Shown: positions 1-23,674, numbered from the stretch's first letter. The stretch is DNA of 64,000 bases from Anoplopoma fimbria (GCF_027596085.1 NC_072456.1:23234718-23298717); one strand, 5' to 3'. The notes: generated by a model not told the origin, from the letters alone. Numbers and translations are program-made.

Positions 1-811
1 AGCCCTTAAAAGTGTCTGACATGATAACTGATATGCCCATACACCCAAAAATAGCCTCGGGGAGATGTGGGGCGGTTGCTAGAAGAAGCGGGTGTCAACC
101 CCTGGCTCTCTAATAACCCCTCCACCCTCCGCCCTCCACCCACCCGTGTTTTTCGGTCATGTGGGGTCTCATTTTCCGGAATCGGGTGTTTTGCCAGGAA
201 GTGTGCGTGTATTAATGGAAGAGCGGGGCTGAGCGGATCACCTTATGGCTTCTCCTTCTATCAGGAGTCCGGGGAGTTCTCCGTAGCTAGCAGCTAGCAG
301 CTAGCTAGGCAACCGACCGACCGAGCAGGAACATGACAGCTTCCAGGGCTGTTCCAGACTTTTGTGGAGCGAGTTAGATAAAAAATGTTTTATGGAAATG
401 GGGCCCCGGCAATTATCGGAATGGGATTTTTTTTTTTTTCTCTTCCTCTTGCCTTTGCTCCATCTCCCTCTTTTTTCTTCTTCTTCTTCCCCTCTTGTTT
501 CTGCTTAACAGCTCTCCCAGGGCCCCTATAATTTGAAATGTGCTGCGGTTTGCACGTCCGGCTAGCTGCCTCGGTTTGACCGTGATGGCTGGCTTCTTTA
601 GAGAGGACAAACCCTGGGCTGACTTAATTCCTCCTCTGGCATCTCCCTAGACTTTTCTTTTTTTTTTTCTTTGCATGACATCTAAGCTGCATTAAGCCAC
701 TGCCTCGCGACGGCCCATCAAAATACAGTTGCCTGTGCTCTACTCTCTTCTCCTTCTGTCTGCTAAATAGAGGTTGTGTGTTCAGCTTACATATGCAGTC
801 ATGCGCGGACA

Positions 812-812
<1 letters not shown>

Positions 813-864
<52 letters not shown>

Positions 865-880
865 ACGCGCGCGCACACAC
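813..880. repeat. (CA)n microsatellite with CG interruptions
   Basis: CA repeats ending in a short cgcgcgcg stretch, all alternating purine-pyrimidine and so able to form Z-DNA. Confidence 0.95.
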
Positions 881-3775
881 AGCAGAATTGAAAGGATATA
901 TTTAAGAGGATTGAGGATTGAGTTCAGAGAATGAGAAAATGTCTGATCCTAGTGGTAGAAATGAACGTACGCTCGCAAGACAAGCAGTGGAAGGTGAAAT
1001 GAAAAGCAATATTCAGGATTTCTGAGCGTGTGCAGACAGTGACATCAGCTCTCCATCTATTGATCCCCGTGTTTGTCAGAAAGAGAAGGATTATGTGTCC
1101 CTCTCAGCACACAGGGACTATTTGCTCATTGATGCACATTGATGTTAGAATAAAAGCCAACCAGGCATCACCCTTACCACCACCACCACTACCCCCCCCC
1201 CCAGCCATGGCCCTTCCCCCAAGCAGCCACCTCTTTGTTCCTGTCTTGAAGCATGAGCACCAAACCTGCCGAGCTGACGAGCCCTCAAACACACAACAAT
1301 GATTGAGGGTCACTCTTTAAGTTCGTCTCTCCCCCCTCTCTCTCTCTCTCTCTCTGTCCCTTTCATCCTCCACACATCCATAAGAGTCAGCCATGCCCAG
1401 TTGAGCTCGGCTACAGCGGTGCATACTGTTTTCTTTTTTTCTTTCTTTCTTCAAAATCAATCTCCAGCTGGAGCGAGGCTCAGCGGGCTGCAGATTGACA
1501 AATTTCGGCCTTGAGCGCCAACACCGATTGCTTCGGGTGGAGGCTGGGTGTTGCCATTCCGATGTGTCCCCGTGGAATTACGTAGTTGCGTATCTGCTCC
1601 ACTTTGTCTTGCTCCCACTGACCTCCAGTCCTCATCCTCCTCCTCTTCCTCTAGCTATGATATGGCACCGTTCTGTCATTGTTTCTAGAACTCGTCGGTC
1701 GCCCTCACCCTCATGTCCTCCACTCTGCCTCCCTTTAGGAGGGGTGTACACACTGGGCCAGACAGGTGGAGGGAAAACAAAGAAAGAGGAGAGCGTCGCA
1801 AGAGACATTTTGTAACAATTCAAGTGGATGTGCAAGTTCTGTAGCTCGGTCGGTAATGGGGGAGGATGAGCTCATACGCTTGGGTAACTCTCAGATGAAG
1901 AAATAGAGGCGAGGATCTAACGGAAGGAAGGAAGTGAAGACAAAAGAGGACAGAAGCTGTTTGGCTTTCTAGTACTACAAACTGCAGATTATGGAGAGTG
2001 GTGGTGGTGTGTGTATATGGACAATCAGCTCTGCACATGACTGTGTGTAAAAACAGCTCGATGCAGTTGGTCAATATGTTTCTTTTTTCTTCCCCCCCCC
2101 CCCCCGTCCTGTAGACCACCTCATCTAGCTGCTAGTTAATCAGCAGGATTGACACTACTGGAAATCATTGGAGAGTAATTGTATTGAGGATTTGGGAGTG
2201 CAAGGAATTGAAAAATGACTTGGGTCGGTTTGTTAGTCAATATGAGAGGATCCTCCCCCCCCCTTACTCTTTCTTTTTTTTATAGCTCCCTCTGTCCTTC
2301 CCACTGCCATTGAAATGAAGGCTTTTTATATGCATGCGGTATAAGAGAGGGAGCCTCTGCTCTTTAGAATGCTAATTTGTTTTGTTGCCTCCTAAATGAA
2401 CGCTACACAAATTCATTTTGTCGCAGGACGTGTAAACCGAAAGTCGTGTATGGAACAGAAGACAATGCTGATCTAAAGGCCTGTTTAGTCCACGCTCATG
2501 TAAATCCTGGCCTCGAAAATTGCATTAATAAGCTAATCACGCAGTATTTTTTTTTTTTGCACCTGTGTAATCCCCCATTGTGATGCTTAAAAGCACAGTA
2601 GAAAGGGAGGGGGGGGATCAAGGTGTGTTGTGGGGCATACAAGGGATAGAAGGGTTTTTGCAAGGGGGATTTCATTGTCCTATTGTGTGTATGCATCTGT
2701 CCGTGTACACGTGTGTGTGTGTGTGTGTGTGGCAAAATCCATTTTTAATGCCTGTGTCTTTGTGTGTGTTCCCCTCGCTCGGCGGCCAGGAGAGTCTCAT
2801 TTCTCCATATTTGAGTCGTGACCGTCGTTTTTTTCCTTTTCCATTTCCCCCCGGCGACACTGAGCTTTTGTGATTTAAGTAGCAGGCGTCGTGACTAGCG
2901 GGGGGCCGACCGCGTGGGAGGACGGAGGGCCCGGGAATGTCACGTCTGATAGCCACCGCCGAGTCTAATGAAGTCAATTTAGGCGTTATGCTACCGGTGA
3001 AACGGGGAAGGTAGGGGGGGGTCAAAGTAGCCAGGTCGGGAAAAAAAACACGCTGAAGGAACGGGAAGTTTCCTCCCTCCTCTTCTGCCTCCCCTCCATT
3101 TTGCTGCACCCGCTCTATCCCAAACATGAGATGCTTCCCCCCCTCGTCCTTTGTCCGTGTTGATGATGCTGTTTTTTACAAGTATCCACAAATTTATCTA
3201 GCTGGGTACAGAGACGGCTCTTCTCCACCAACACAAGATTCCCATTAAATTGCTGCGGGTATTAAAGGTGGAGCTAGAGGAGCGTGAGCTGCAGGCGATC
3301 GGGGTAGAGTGAGGATTTCTTTGCTGTTGCTCGCCCTGAATTTGGAGCTAATGCTTGAGGCCCGAGAGACCCACGTGAGCATGTGACTCTGCCTCGGAGT
3401 AGCTGGTCAGTTTGTTGGCACTGTTGGTGTTTATCTTGGCAACTTGATCATCCTGAACTTTGCCTTTCTGATCTTTCTCTTTTCACTCAGCCGATCAAAT
3501 CCAGCGTCGGCCCAGCTGGTTCTCTCTTGCCCCCTCTGTTTCTTTCTATATCAGGCGGTATTACAGACGCCGTATCTTTCTAATGGAGCCTTTGAAGAAG
3601 CACCCCCGACTGCTTTCAGGATTTTTTGGGGCATGATGCAAGTCATTGATTTTTTTTCTTTCTCTTTTGAGAGGCTGTTATTGCATCTTTAGCCGGTGTT
3701 TGTCTGCACAGGGATTATCAATAGTGTCCTGCTGCGATCAAACCATGGAGTTCGATAGGCGGTTTAATGAGCAGG

Positions 3776-3798
3776 TTTTTTTTTTTTTTTTTTTTTTT
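3776..3798. repeat. Poly-T run (23)
   Basis: Uninterrupted T homopolymer inside the midn intron. Confidence 0.9.
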
Positions 3799-4923
3799 AA
3801 GAACCGTGCTCTTCACCTGACGGTTCGACAGGTGAGCTTTTGGTTGGAAAAAAAAAAAACAGACTGGCTTCTTCCTTCATCCCTTCGTCTCTCCGCCCCT
3901 CCAATCCTCTATCCTCTTTGCTCCGGCACAAAGCTGCTCAGTTGTTCATGAATGTCAGCTCAGTGCTGCCAGCGCTCTCTATCTTCCCCTCCCCTCTCTC
4001 CCCCTCCCCCCGGCTCACCCTTCCTTCAGCCTCCTCTCTTCCTGCCTCACTCCTTATCTCCCTCCCTTAGTTCGCTTAGTGTGCAAAGGAAGAGCGGCTG
4101 CAAATGAGTTCCTTGAACCACGGGGACCCCAATAAATAAAACTGTCAGCCAGAGATGTCGAAAAGGGAAGAAAAAAAAAAAAAAGAGGGGAAGGAGCCAG
4201 AGGCACGCTCTCACTGAATATTTCATCACCCACCACCACTCTGACACCCTACCCCCATCGCCCGCATCCCCCATCTCCCCCCTTCATTCGCCATCCTTTC
4301 TCCCTTCCTCCCTCATGCCACCCACCCCTCCTCCCCTCTTTTTTTCCTCCATCTTTTCTCCTGCACCCTTATCATATTCTCCCCCATCACTGCATAGCAA
4401 CCAAAGCCTCCTGCTAACACACAAACAAAACACCACCTCCTAAGACCGCCGGAACCGAAAAACAAAATGGTTGGTGGCGCCGGCCGGTGGGGTCAGTCGT
4501 TAAAGAGGAGCAATTAAGTGGAACGGTATCTTTATCAAGCCCGCCACATTTCTGATGAGTAGAATCACCCCATGCGAGTTGTTTTTCAGCACACCTTGTT
4601 CTTCAGGCATGAGCTGCTCTTCTCTTTGCATACCACTGCTGCTGCATCAGAAAGGGAACAATGAGTTTGGTTTCTCTCCGTCAGCCTTAACACAACAAAA
4701 GCGGGGCCCTCCGCTCTCCCCGACTCCCATAACAAACCGCCACAGACGGCCCCTAAGACAGCTTGCTTCTCTGGCCGTGCTAATTTGTAGCCCGCCATGT
4801 GGTGTTGGGGGCTCAGTGGGAGTACACCAATTTCATCTCGGTGGTTTTGAATAATTCCACAAAGGGGTAATCAAGCCTCCTCTCTGTTGCTCCTGCTGTC
4901 ACTCACTTTTTTTTTTTATCTCT

Positions 4924-4950
4924 CACTTTCTCACAAACAGTGAGAAAGTG
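4924..4950. other. Perfect 10-bp inverted repeat with a 7-base loop
   Basis: Arms cactttctca and tgagaaagtg around caaacag, inside the midn intron. Possibly chance in biased sequence. Confidence 0.7.
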
Positions 4951-5761
4951 GTTAAGCAAAGGCCCTGTTCAGACTCGACATTAGATTGGCATCTTGGATG
5001 GAAAAGAAGAAGAATCCTAACCTCCTTTGGGATTCAACATGTGTACTACAGTGACCGTTATTTAGCACGAAAACGATCCTCAACACAACTCTGACAAAAT
5101 GCAGAAGCCCTGACCTTGTGGTATACCCTGTCATGCATTTTGGTTACCACGGTTACACTTGTTATTTACAGTTCACGTGCATAACAAACCAAAGCACTGG
5201 ACAAGAAGTAGTTAGGGCCATATATCTGCACTCGATACCTTTTTAACGAATCGGCCAAATAACCAGAGTTTCGATACCCAACCCGAGTGTGACGATACCT
5301 TCATTCAATCTTTTTTTGTACAAAGATCGAGAAATAAATGACTATTAATAATACTATTATTATTGTTGTTGTTTTGCTCGCAGCAATCATAGCAAGCTAT
5401 TTTGATTAGCTAACCAGTTTGACACAAACACATCTTCCATTCACATGATAGGCACCAAATGACGTACTCTATAGGTACCGTCATTGTCATTTTTAGAAGA
5501 ATGTAGCCCAAAACAGACAGTAGGTCTATCACTTTTCTTTCATATGCCACTGTCTTTACTCCGAGAAGAACCTGAAGCACGATGTCAAGTAGTCCAAACC
5601 CGACCGGAATATCATCTGTAAATATTTGTCCGAACCCGTCTCCGAACAGGCCCTCACTTCCCAGGGGTGTTTTTCCCCCGACATCTTCCTTCCTCCCTTT
5701 AACTAAACACTGGGTTGATAGTCTCCCTCAGGGCCTCCGGCTTTGTATGCGTGTTCGTTCA

Positions 5762-5768
5762 TGTGTGT

Positions 5769-5800
<32 letters not shown>

Positions 5801-5801
5801 T
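5762..5801. repeat. (GT)n microsatellite
   Basis: GT repeat with one CT interruption; paired with a CA array about 150 bp downstream. Confidence 0.95.
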
Positions 5802-5949
5802 GTGGGTTGGCAAACTGTCGACTCATTCTCTTGACAGCTGTCTGTCACAGTCAGCGTCTCCACCTCCCCCCCCCTTATTCTCTTTCTTTCACTCCCCCAC
5901 CCACTTTTAGGATTCCACCTCCCCCTCACCCCACACCCCGAGGTCTCAA

Positions 5950-5980
<31 letters not shown>
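5950..5980. repeat. (CA)n microsatellite
   Basis: Short CA array with one A insertion. Confidence 0.93.
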
Positions 5981-6311
5981 TCTTAACTAGCAGGTGACCT
6001 TTTGTACACGGGGAGTTTCCTTCAGTGATCTCAGGTAGCACCCTGCCCTGTTCTCCTCCTCACTTCACACCGCACCCTGCTGGGTTTATTGTCTGAGTGC
6101 GACAGTGTAATCATGGGTGTGGACCCGACTATCAACAGGCCATTAGTTGCTGAGTTTACACTCTGAGTTTCTGTTTATCCTGCAGCATCCTTTCTGCTGA
6201 TTTCTGCTGCTTTAGCTGTTGATTATTTACACGTTGAAATGCAGCCATCAGATCCTCCCCCCCCCCCAGCCCCTCCTCGTCCTTTCACCTGCCCCTCCTC
6301 TCCGTCCGTCC

Positions 6312-6317
<6 letters not shown>

Positions 6318-6343
<26 letters not shown>
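6318..6343. repeat. Poly-T run (26)
   Basis: Uninterrupted T homopolymer in the midn intron. Confidence 0.9.
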
Positions 6344-7405
6344 CCACACCATGTCAATACCGATGTGCAAAGGTCACCCTGGCAACAGAGAGGCGGCGGT
6401 CGATAGAGAAATAAATAAGCAGAAGGAAAAAAAGGGAGAGAGAGAGAAGTGATGGAGGGCAGAGCCGGGTGATTCGCAGGGTTAACTACAGGCCCCCGTC
6501 TCATGAGCACACTCCAAAAGGCTGCAGGGTCTTTGGATTGGGGGGGGTGGTGGTGGTGGGGGGGGGAGTGAGACCTCTGCTCTCTTTTGGCGTCTTTGTT
6601 TGTATGCCTCTATTACTTGTTTTCTCTGCTCTGTCATTATTCTTTCACTCCGTCTCCCGTCCTCTTTGTGCTCTCTCCTCCCCTTCTCTAGCTTTTCGGT
6701 GCCGCTTCTGTCTTCCTGTTTACCCCCCCCCTCCCCCTCCCCCTCTCTCTGGGGATTAAAAGCACACAGGCATTAGAGGGTTTGTTGAGGTGTCATTTTC
6801 TGTTCGCCAGTGTTTGTTTCTGTTTGTTTCTATTTGGGGAGAGAGAGAGAACCGTAGATGAGTCTTCAAGACCCGAAGCTTTTTTTCTGACCGGCGAATG
6901 AGTCTTTCTATAAAAAAAAAAAAAAAACGCACATGCACACCTTCTAAACATGCTCTGACTTCAGCATCGAGTGGCAAATCACGCAGCAACGGAGCCGCAG
7001 GCATGCAGGACGGGGGGGGGGACACGACAAGAGGACTTTTGTTGTTTAGTGTGAATCCTCCAGCCAAGTCGTGACAACTCCGCTATCCTGTGTGTGTGTG
7101 TGTGTGTTGTGTGTGTGTGTGTCCATCCGGGCCGCGGGTGGGACTTCCAAAGGGGGCCTCCACACTCGGCTCCCTATTAGCCGTTGCCAGAGCTCCCAAA
7201 AAAGGGCAGCCCTTCCAGATCCGCCGCGGACAATCGTCCATTCTGTGTTTGAGAGGGCAGGCGGGGTGTATTTCCTGGACGTGGGACTGATTTTTCAGGC
7301 CCGAGGCCAGACAGAAGGGTGGCCTCTGTCTCTGAGCTGAATGACACTGCTGACTAAGAGCGGACCAAAGGGGGCAGTGGGAGGCGAGGCGAGAATGGGC
7401 GCTTG

Positions 7406-7406
<1 letters not shown>

Positions 7407-7447
<41 letters not shown>
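7407..7447. repeat. (GT)n microsatellite
   Basis: About 20 GT units in intron sequence 400 bp before the first visible exon. Confidence 0.95.
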
Positions 7448-7452
<5 letters not shown>

Positions 7453-7717
7453 CCAATAGGTCTCCTCATCCGCTGCTCCCCAGCAGATGTAAATAGGCCA
7501 GTGTTACAGAATGGTGATTGATTGCATGATGGGCTAATGTGGTGCGTCTGTGTCTCCGTGAGACGGGGAGCTCAAAGCACTGTTGTGTGCGTTTCAACTG
7601 CCGTCCATGGTGCAGACTGTTCATTTACAAAAGAAGGAAGTCAATACGCGTGGGGGAGTTTTTCTCTCTGTGAAAGGCTCTGGCCTTCTGTACACAACGC
7701 GGATGCAGAGTTTCTAA

Positions 7718-17436
<9,719 letters not shown>

Positions 17437-18034
17437 AGCGAAGGGTCCGATGATCCAGCACGCCGAGGGGGGACGGATTGGAAGCATGGGCAAAGCATCG
17501 CTCGGGATTTACTTAGAGATATATTTGGAGGGAGTGGATCGGCAGGAGGTGATACAGAACTGGGCAAAGAGGAAGTTGTCCTTGTGGCTCACCCTCCTGG
17601 AAGACTTTACTCCCATCCGGTCCTTTTCACAGTTGACCTTGTGAAAAACAGCAACAGAGAAACTTTCTTTTGACGCTTGGATTTGGACGGGAAGCAACCG
17701 GACTTAACAGTGTACAAGACTTTTTACGGTGTGATTACAGAGACGATACCTGAACTTGAGCATTGCAGAATTCAGTGGGTGGTGGTGATGGTGATGGTGG
17801 TGGTGGTGGTATTTTCTTTTTTCTAAGATATGTTTTTTTTAAAGCGCACTCTGGACAGCCAATGAAGAGATCCACACTGGACTTATTAAGCGGACAGGAG
17901 CACCAGAGGCCTCAGTGTTTTCCTACTCACATGAATGGCAGAACTGCCGAACAATGGATTATTCCAACGGGCATTCTTATCGATATCAAAACTCACCGAC
18001 CGGAGTCTAGTTTTTAACCTGTTACGGGGTGGTT

Positions 18035-18038
<4 letters not shown>

Positions 18039-18073
<35 letters not shown>
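18039..18073. repeat. Poly-T run (35) in the probable midn 3' UTR
   Basis: Uninterrupted T homopolymer, U35 in the mRNA if the UTR call is right. Confidence 0.9.
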
Positions 18074-18247
18074 CATTTTTAAACATATTATTATATTTTA
18101 TAAACAAACAAAAAAATATGTAGCATTGTTCACAAAGCATTCAGGTTTTCATATAACAGTTCAAAGTAGTTGTTGATTTGCACATTTTCTTGATTTATAA
18201 CAGCTGGTCAGAGTGTGCAAGGACGAGGAGGCGGGGCCTGTAAATCG

Positions 18248-18253
18248 AATAAA
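18248..18253 (+). terminator. midn: Candidate proximal polyadenylation signal of midn
   Basis: AATAAA followed by an A-run, about 0.8 kb after the stop codon. It is a weaker candidate because the A-rich context makes a chance hexamer likely. Confidence 0.25.
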
Positions 18254-19496
18254 AAAAAGAAAAATGAATATGGGAGTATTGATATCAACCTCAGTGACAT
18301 AGGGTATCGATAGGAATGATTAATGAGTAAACAAAATGAATTAATATTAACAGAAAGTGCTTTAGAGGATTTTAAAATCTTTAAAATGTATATGAAAAAA
18401 AAATCTATTTTTTATTTCTCTTCCTATCTGCTGTTTTCAAAAAACAGCAGCCCTCGGTGGCTTTAGTCAAGTCATTGACTACCAACAAATACATCCATTC
18501 AATCATTCATTCATTAGCTCCTTCATTGAATTACACTGTAGTCGTCCAGCCACAACAAACGAAGCAGAAAGATAAAATTCATCCAGCCCACCTCATGTCT
18601 TTCAGACCTGAATGGACTTGAGGGTTTGTATTAGTTTGTGTACATAAATGTGAAAATTGGCAAAGGTTTATGAGGGTGTGTGTATGTTTGAATTAAGTGT
18701 AAATTGATTTAGAAAACCCCCATGTTTTTGTCTGAGCTGTCTTCTCCCAAATAACCCCATAGTCGCCCAGAAATCACAAAGATCAGCTGCAGTGAAAGCA
18801 TGAGTCACTAGTTAATATCCCAACAGGATAAAACATCAAATTTTAGGTTCCTTCACCACGAGTCCTCAAAGTAATGACTATTTTTTTATTGGCAAAAGGG
18901 GGAGAAGAAGTGGGGTCTGTATCCAGCATCATTATCTAGTGCCTCCACCCGTGCATCCGTCGACATATCAGGTTAGGCCTTCTCACAGTTTAATGCTGCT
19001 ACACATGGGGACTTGGAGAAAAGAAAGAGAAGAAAAAAAAAATACGCGAAAGGGGAAAAAGTGACTTTTCTTTGCATGCAGAAGTGATAATTACACTGAT
19101 CTTTTTTCTATTATTGGAAGACAAAAACAAAAAAAAGAAACAGGTGCTGTGGGAATGAAGGTTAACAACATGCATGAATTTGTGAAGAAAAAAATAAACA
19201 ATGCTGCTTTTTCGTTGGATAGGTTTTCGTAATTTTTTTATTTTTTTAAAATTTTTCCTCAATGTTAGAACAACAGTGTCCCGCTAAAGTATTACGACGC
19301 AAAAAACAAACAAACAACCAAAACAGATGAAGTTAAGTGTGGACTCGCGTCTTGCTCAGCACTGAACATTCCTGTTGTGTGACAATGAAGATGATGATGA
19401 TGATGATGATGAGCAAAGACTCTCCCCTCCACTCCTCCCCCCCTCCCCGTGACTCTCAAGGACCCAGACAGCCCTTCGAACTGTTAAGCCACCCTC

Positions 19497-19534
19497 CCTC
19501 CTCCTCCTCCTCCTCCTCCTCCTCCTCCTCCTCC
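19497..19534. repeat. (CTC)n microsatellite
   Basis: About twelve CTC units in the probable 3' UTR. Confidence 0.93.
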
Positions 19535-21032
19535 TGGCCTAAACGCCAACCGGGGCTTGCGTGGACGTAGTACTCTGGCGGGGAACTAACCGACCGGTGG
19601 ATTTACACATCTGTCCGTCGAACTTGGGAGAAGCATCCGGTCCGTCTCTTCATCCCGTCTGTCCGTCTGTCTGATCGATCGACCACCCTACCACTATTGC
19701 ACTCCCAGAGATTGCAGTGAGAGATTACCTTTTTTTGGTGAACCTCATCTTTTTTTTAAGTGGCCTTACCTTTCACTAAAAAAATGAGACACTTGGGGAC
19801 AATGGGGGCGGGAATTGTTTTTTTTTGTTGTTGTTGTTTTATTTTGGTTGTTAAAAAACTTTCTGTGTGCATCGTCGTCCGACTTGTTGTCATCAAGGCG
19901 CCATTTTTCGTCACTGAGGACACTGGGAATCTGTCGTTTAGTGCTTTTTAGCTGGTGGAGTCTCTATTATGTCAAGGCTTCTGTGCCTTAAAAAAATGTT
20001 GCCCTTGCTGTGTCAGTGTCAGATTTAAGCTTGTTTTTTTTTTTCATTGGTCGATACACAGGGCTGCAGTATTGGCAGCCGCGGGAGTCGTAGATTTTTA
20101 GGGGTGAAGCTTGTTTGAGCGAATCGAATACCATTCAAAAAAAAAAAGTTGGTGTTGTTCCTCAAATGCTGCCTTCGTCCCAGTTCTTCATTGTGTCGCC
20201 ATGCTTGTTGGTCTCCGTTTGTCCGAAACCCTCACGTCCCTCTCAACTCAGTCCTCCCACCAACAAGCTGCAAAGGGTTACAAATCTGTGTACCGTATGC
20301 TAACTGGGAAAGTTTACACCACAGTACTTAGACGGCAAGAAATCAGCCCTGAATAAGAAAAAGTCCTCTGAGGACTCCAGACTACATGCACTTCCTGTTT
20401 CCTTGGATACAACATTATTAACGGACGATTTATACCCCTGCCCCTCCCAAATTTTATTTAATTTTGTTTTGTATATGTATGAACTATACTCTGTGTGTGC
20501 CTCACTTCTGTGTGAAACTCGAAAAAGATGAAACAAAACAAAAAAGATGACAAAAGCATTACAGAGAGGATTATAAAAAAAAAAACAGTATGTTGGTGGA
20601 ATTCTGATCACGTCATTTAAGTTGCCTGTTCTTTCTTGTAGCCAACTATTGAAAATAACAGGATTCAAGAATACAATTTACAATGTTCTAGCTCTAGACC
20701 GGTGTAGCACATGTGTGACTGTATTAATTTATGAAACCAAAATGGTAACTGTGAATTATGTATTTCTTTGTGCATTTTCTTTTTTTTTTTTAAAGCGGGG
20801 GAGAAGTTTGTCGGGACATAGCAGCAGCTGCTGATGCTCGTGTCTGTTAAAAACTTTTTTTTTTTTGGTGGAATATAACGGGAACAAAACATGTTTCCGA
20901 TAAAAATGATTAAAAAAAAATGACAAAAAATGAAAAAAATGTTAAAAAATGAAAAAAATATATGAATATATTTTTTTTCTTAAGCAATACATTTCAGTGT
21001 GACTTGTGATAGAACATTTTCTTTTTTTAGGT

Positions 21033-21046
21033 AATAAATAAATAAA
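21033..21046 (+). terminator. midn: Candidate distal polyadenylation signal cluster of midn
   Basis: Three overlapping AATAAA hexamers start at 21033, 21037 and 21041, and the A/T-rich composition changes to more complex sequence right after. Cleavage would be expected roughly 10-30 bases downstream. No transcript evidence is available. Confidence 0.45.
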
Positions 21047-22857
21047 AAACAAAATGAGTACGTCAGGTCGTCTCCATGAGTGTTCATTACTCGCCCGTTC
21101 AATAACATTGAGTGAAAGCTGCTATTCAGGATAATATTTCATGTGAGAATCTATTGCATGAGGTAACATGATATGAGTGGCATATGAAAAACTAGAGAAG
21201 CACGGAATTGCATTGGTGAAATATTGCCTTTCTCTATATCAAAAGCTAATGTAATTGATGATTGGACTGAACCATCTCGGGCTGGCTCAGGGCCTACAAA
21301 TGGATTATTATGAGCCTACTGGGTAGAGGCCCAAGGGGGACCAAGGGGTCTGGGGGCCGCTAAGCCAGAAACAAAAGACAAAGGAAAAAGCCAAAGAGCT
21401 CCAATCAAATATATATTTTCCTCCATAATACATCTGCACTGAAGGTTCAGGTGCAATTTCCAACCAACTACATCCGTTTAGACATTTGTTTAACCTGCAA
21501 AATGTGACTGAAAAGACCCAGAGACCGTGGGTTTCTGTGTGAGAGAAGAGGGTGAACGGAGGGGGTGGGGGCAGTTCATTGAGGGCAGCTCAAGATGAGA
21601 CGGAATATGGAAGTGGAGTGACAGATTGTAGAAGGAGAAAGAGCCGTGCCTCATGCGTAGCCCTCTGCTTCCTGACACATGTACTTACAGCAAAAGGTGC
21701 TTTTTTTTCTTCTTCTTCTTCTTTTTTTTTTCTGAAGCGGCACTCGTAGCTCCCGGCTTCTGTAACCGGCGAAGCTGAGAACGGGGCTCGACTCGGAGCA
21801 TCGAGAAAAAATAGTATCTGAACATGAAAGAGCGCGGCTACTGTACGTCAAAGCACGGCTCAGGCTGCACTTCATAGTCTACATGGACATATTTCATATC
21901 TAATCGTTGCAACAAAAAAAAGAAAGGATATGTTCATATTTCTGGTGATACCACATTGAAAAGCAACGTGTTCCACTCTGATAACGGCCAAGGACTGGAA
22001 GCGTGTCCCTTGGCCCTTTTGAATTCTCATGCCTGGCCTTCCTCTTTCTGCAGACATGGTTCTGGTAATGAAAGCCTCCTACACAGTGGCCTTCTGCACA
22101 TAAGCAAACACGCCTCCTCTCTGGCGGGAGCCTGTGGTGAACTCAGGGCCAGCGAGGTTTGATAAGGGAGGCAAGATGAAAGGTGGTATTATCGATGAGA
22201 TGTCATTGATTGGCTCACCAATAGCCGATGGTCATGCTTTTACCAGAAACCACACGGGTCGATAGAGGAACCTGCTAAATATGGGTTAAAGTACGCTGTT
22301 TTATCAGATTTACATCCCAGTGAGTCAAAACCAAACTCTTTGAAGTTAAAATATGTCACTTTTTGTCATTGAACCCGGTGTAAAGTTGGGACTCAGCTTC
22401 TGTTAAAAGCCACCACCATTACTTTGAACACTGAGAGCTTTTTTGGCATTGAGCTCTGGAGTGGAATCTCAACACAGATATGGATGAAATGTGAAGGTTA
22501 AACGTTAATATTCTGAAGAGTCAAACACAGATTGGGATCTAGAAGGAACCAGACTTAAAATATTTGTAGAATACGAAGAGAACTGTGCTCCATTAATTCC
22601 TCCACAGAGATGTGTTTTGATCGCTTGGTGGAAACTTGAACACATCTTGAGATGCAGCTCTGAACTAGCTACCGATGGGGAAGGTGCTCGCTGTGCTAGT
22701 TTAGCGTTAGCCAGAGCAAGCAACATTTCAGTAACTCGTCAATATTTTACTTTGGAAAATCTGTCAAACTAGATGATAAAAGAAAGTTCCATGGCATTCA
22801 AAGTCTGTATATATTTGTTCATGTTTTTAACAAAGGGATGAACCTTTTGTTTTTTTG

Positions 22858-22958
22858 CACACTGGTATAGGATCGGTACTCGGCATCGGCCGATACACAA
22901 GTTTAGGAATTGAAATTGATATCGGGAAGGAATAAATTGTATTGGAACATCTCTAGTA
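22858..22958. repeat. Decayed hAT-like MITE remnant
   Basis: Contains ggatcggtactcggcatcgg, ccgatac and gaacatctctag, motifs typical of fish repeats with a repeated TATCGG core. Similar degenerate motifs occur at 36722-36830 and 5225-5300. Assignment is from pattern memory only. Confidence 0.45.
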
Positions 22959-23670
22959 AGGACAACTTGTGAGACTTAGCCACATAGCTTGGCTTTAAGG
23001 TTATTTTTGTAACCAACGAGGAAAAGGATAAATAGAGCTTTGAGTTTAGTGTTTTTATTCCTTGCATAAACTAAGTTGCCCATGTTCAATGTAACGGAGG
23101 AACCTGTGCAACAGTGTGACCTATTAAACTCATTAATCGGATAAAGTCAGTGTTGGTATTAATATTTTCATTGAATTCGTGGATGATACGAAAATTATTT
23201 AATTTTATTTAATTTAGGGGTATGAATGTTCAATTTCTCTCTTAACGTTTGAAAATTGAAAACCAAAAACAAAGAAGTCGGGAAATGAGAACGAACTAAT
23301 TTACGTATCCTTGTTTGGGGAGGTTTCTCCTTGAATTGTCAGTTAGGCGAGACTCAAACAAAACAAACCGCAAGTGAGATTGTTGACATATATCTACAGT
23401 GAATAATGCAGGTGCACCCAGACAGACCGCTCTTTTACTGATTCTGTTTGCTGGAACAGCTTCACATGTTACTGGATACAACATGAGCAAGAAGTGCAGC
23501 TGATAAATGTTGTCACGGCCTTCCAGTCATTCTGCAACCATCGAGAGCCTCTTCTGAGAAGTCGCTGCCTATTTCTGACTGCAGCAGTCTCAGCCTCCAC
23601 ACTTATACGCTGCTTCTCTGCAAGCTTGCCGTCTGTGGATGTAACTGCCTTTAGAGCCAGAAAAGAACAG

Positions 23671-23674
<4 letters not shown>

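Larger units (their letters stand above)
17437..21056 (+). other. midn: Probable midn 3' UTR
   Basis: From the stop codon onward the sequence is U- and A-rich, lacks the fish repeat families seen further on, and holds several ATTTA pentamers (for example near 18193, 20427, 20453 and 20727), typical of labile transcripts. It also holds a GGT tract (17781-17810), a 35-base T run (18039-18073), a GAT tract (19389-19412) and a CTC tract (19497-19534). AATAAA hexamers occur at 18248, 19193 and, overlapping, at 21033, 21037 and 21041. The distal cluster is the favoured end, so the UTR would be about 3.6 kb. This is inference from composition; shorter forms ending after 18253 or 19198 are possible. 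Confidence 0.5.
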
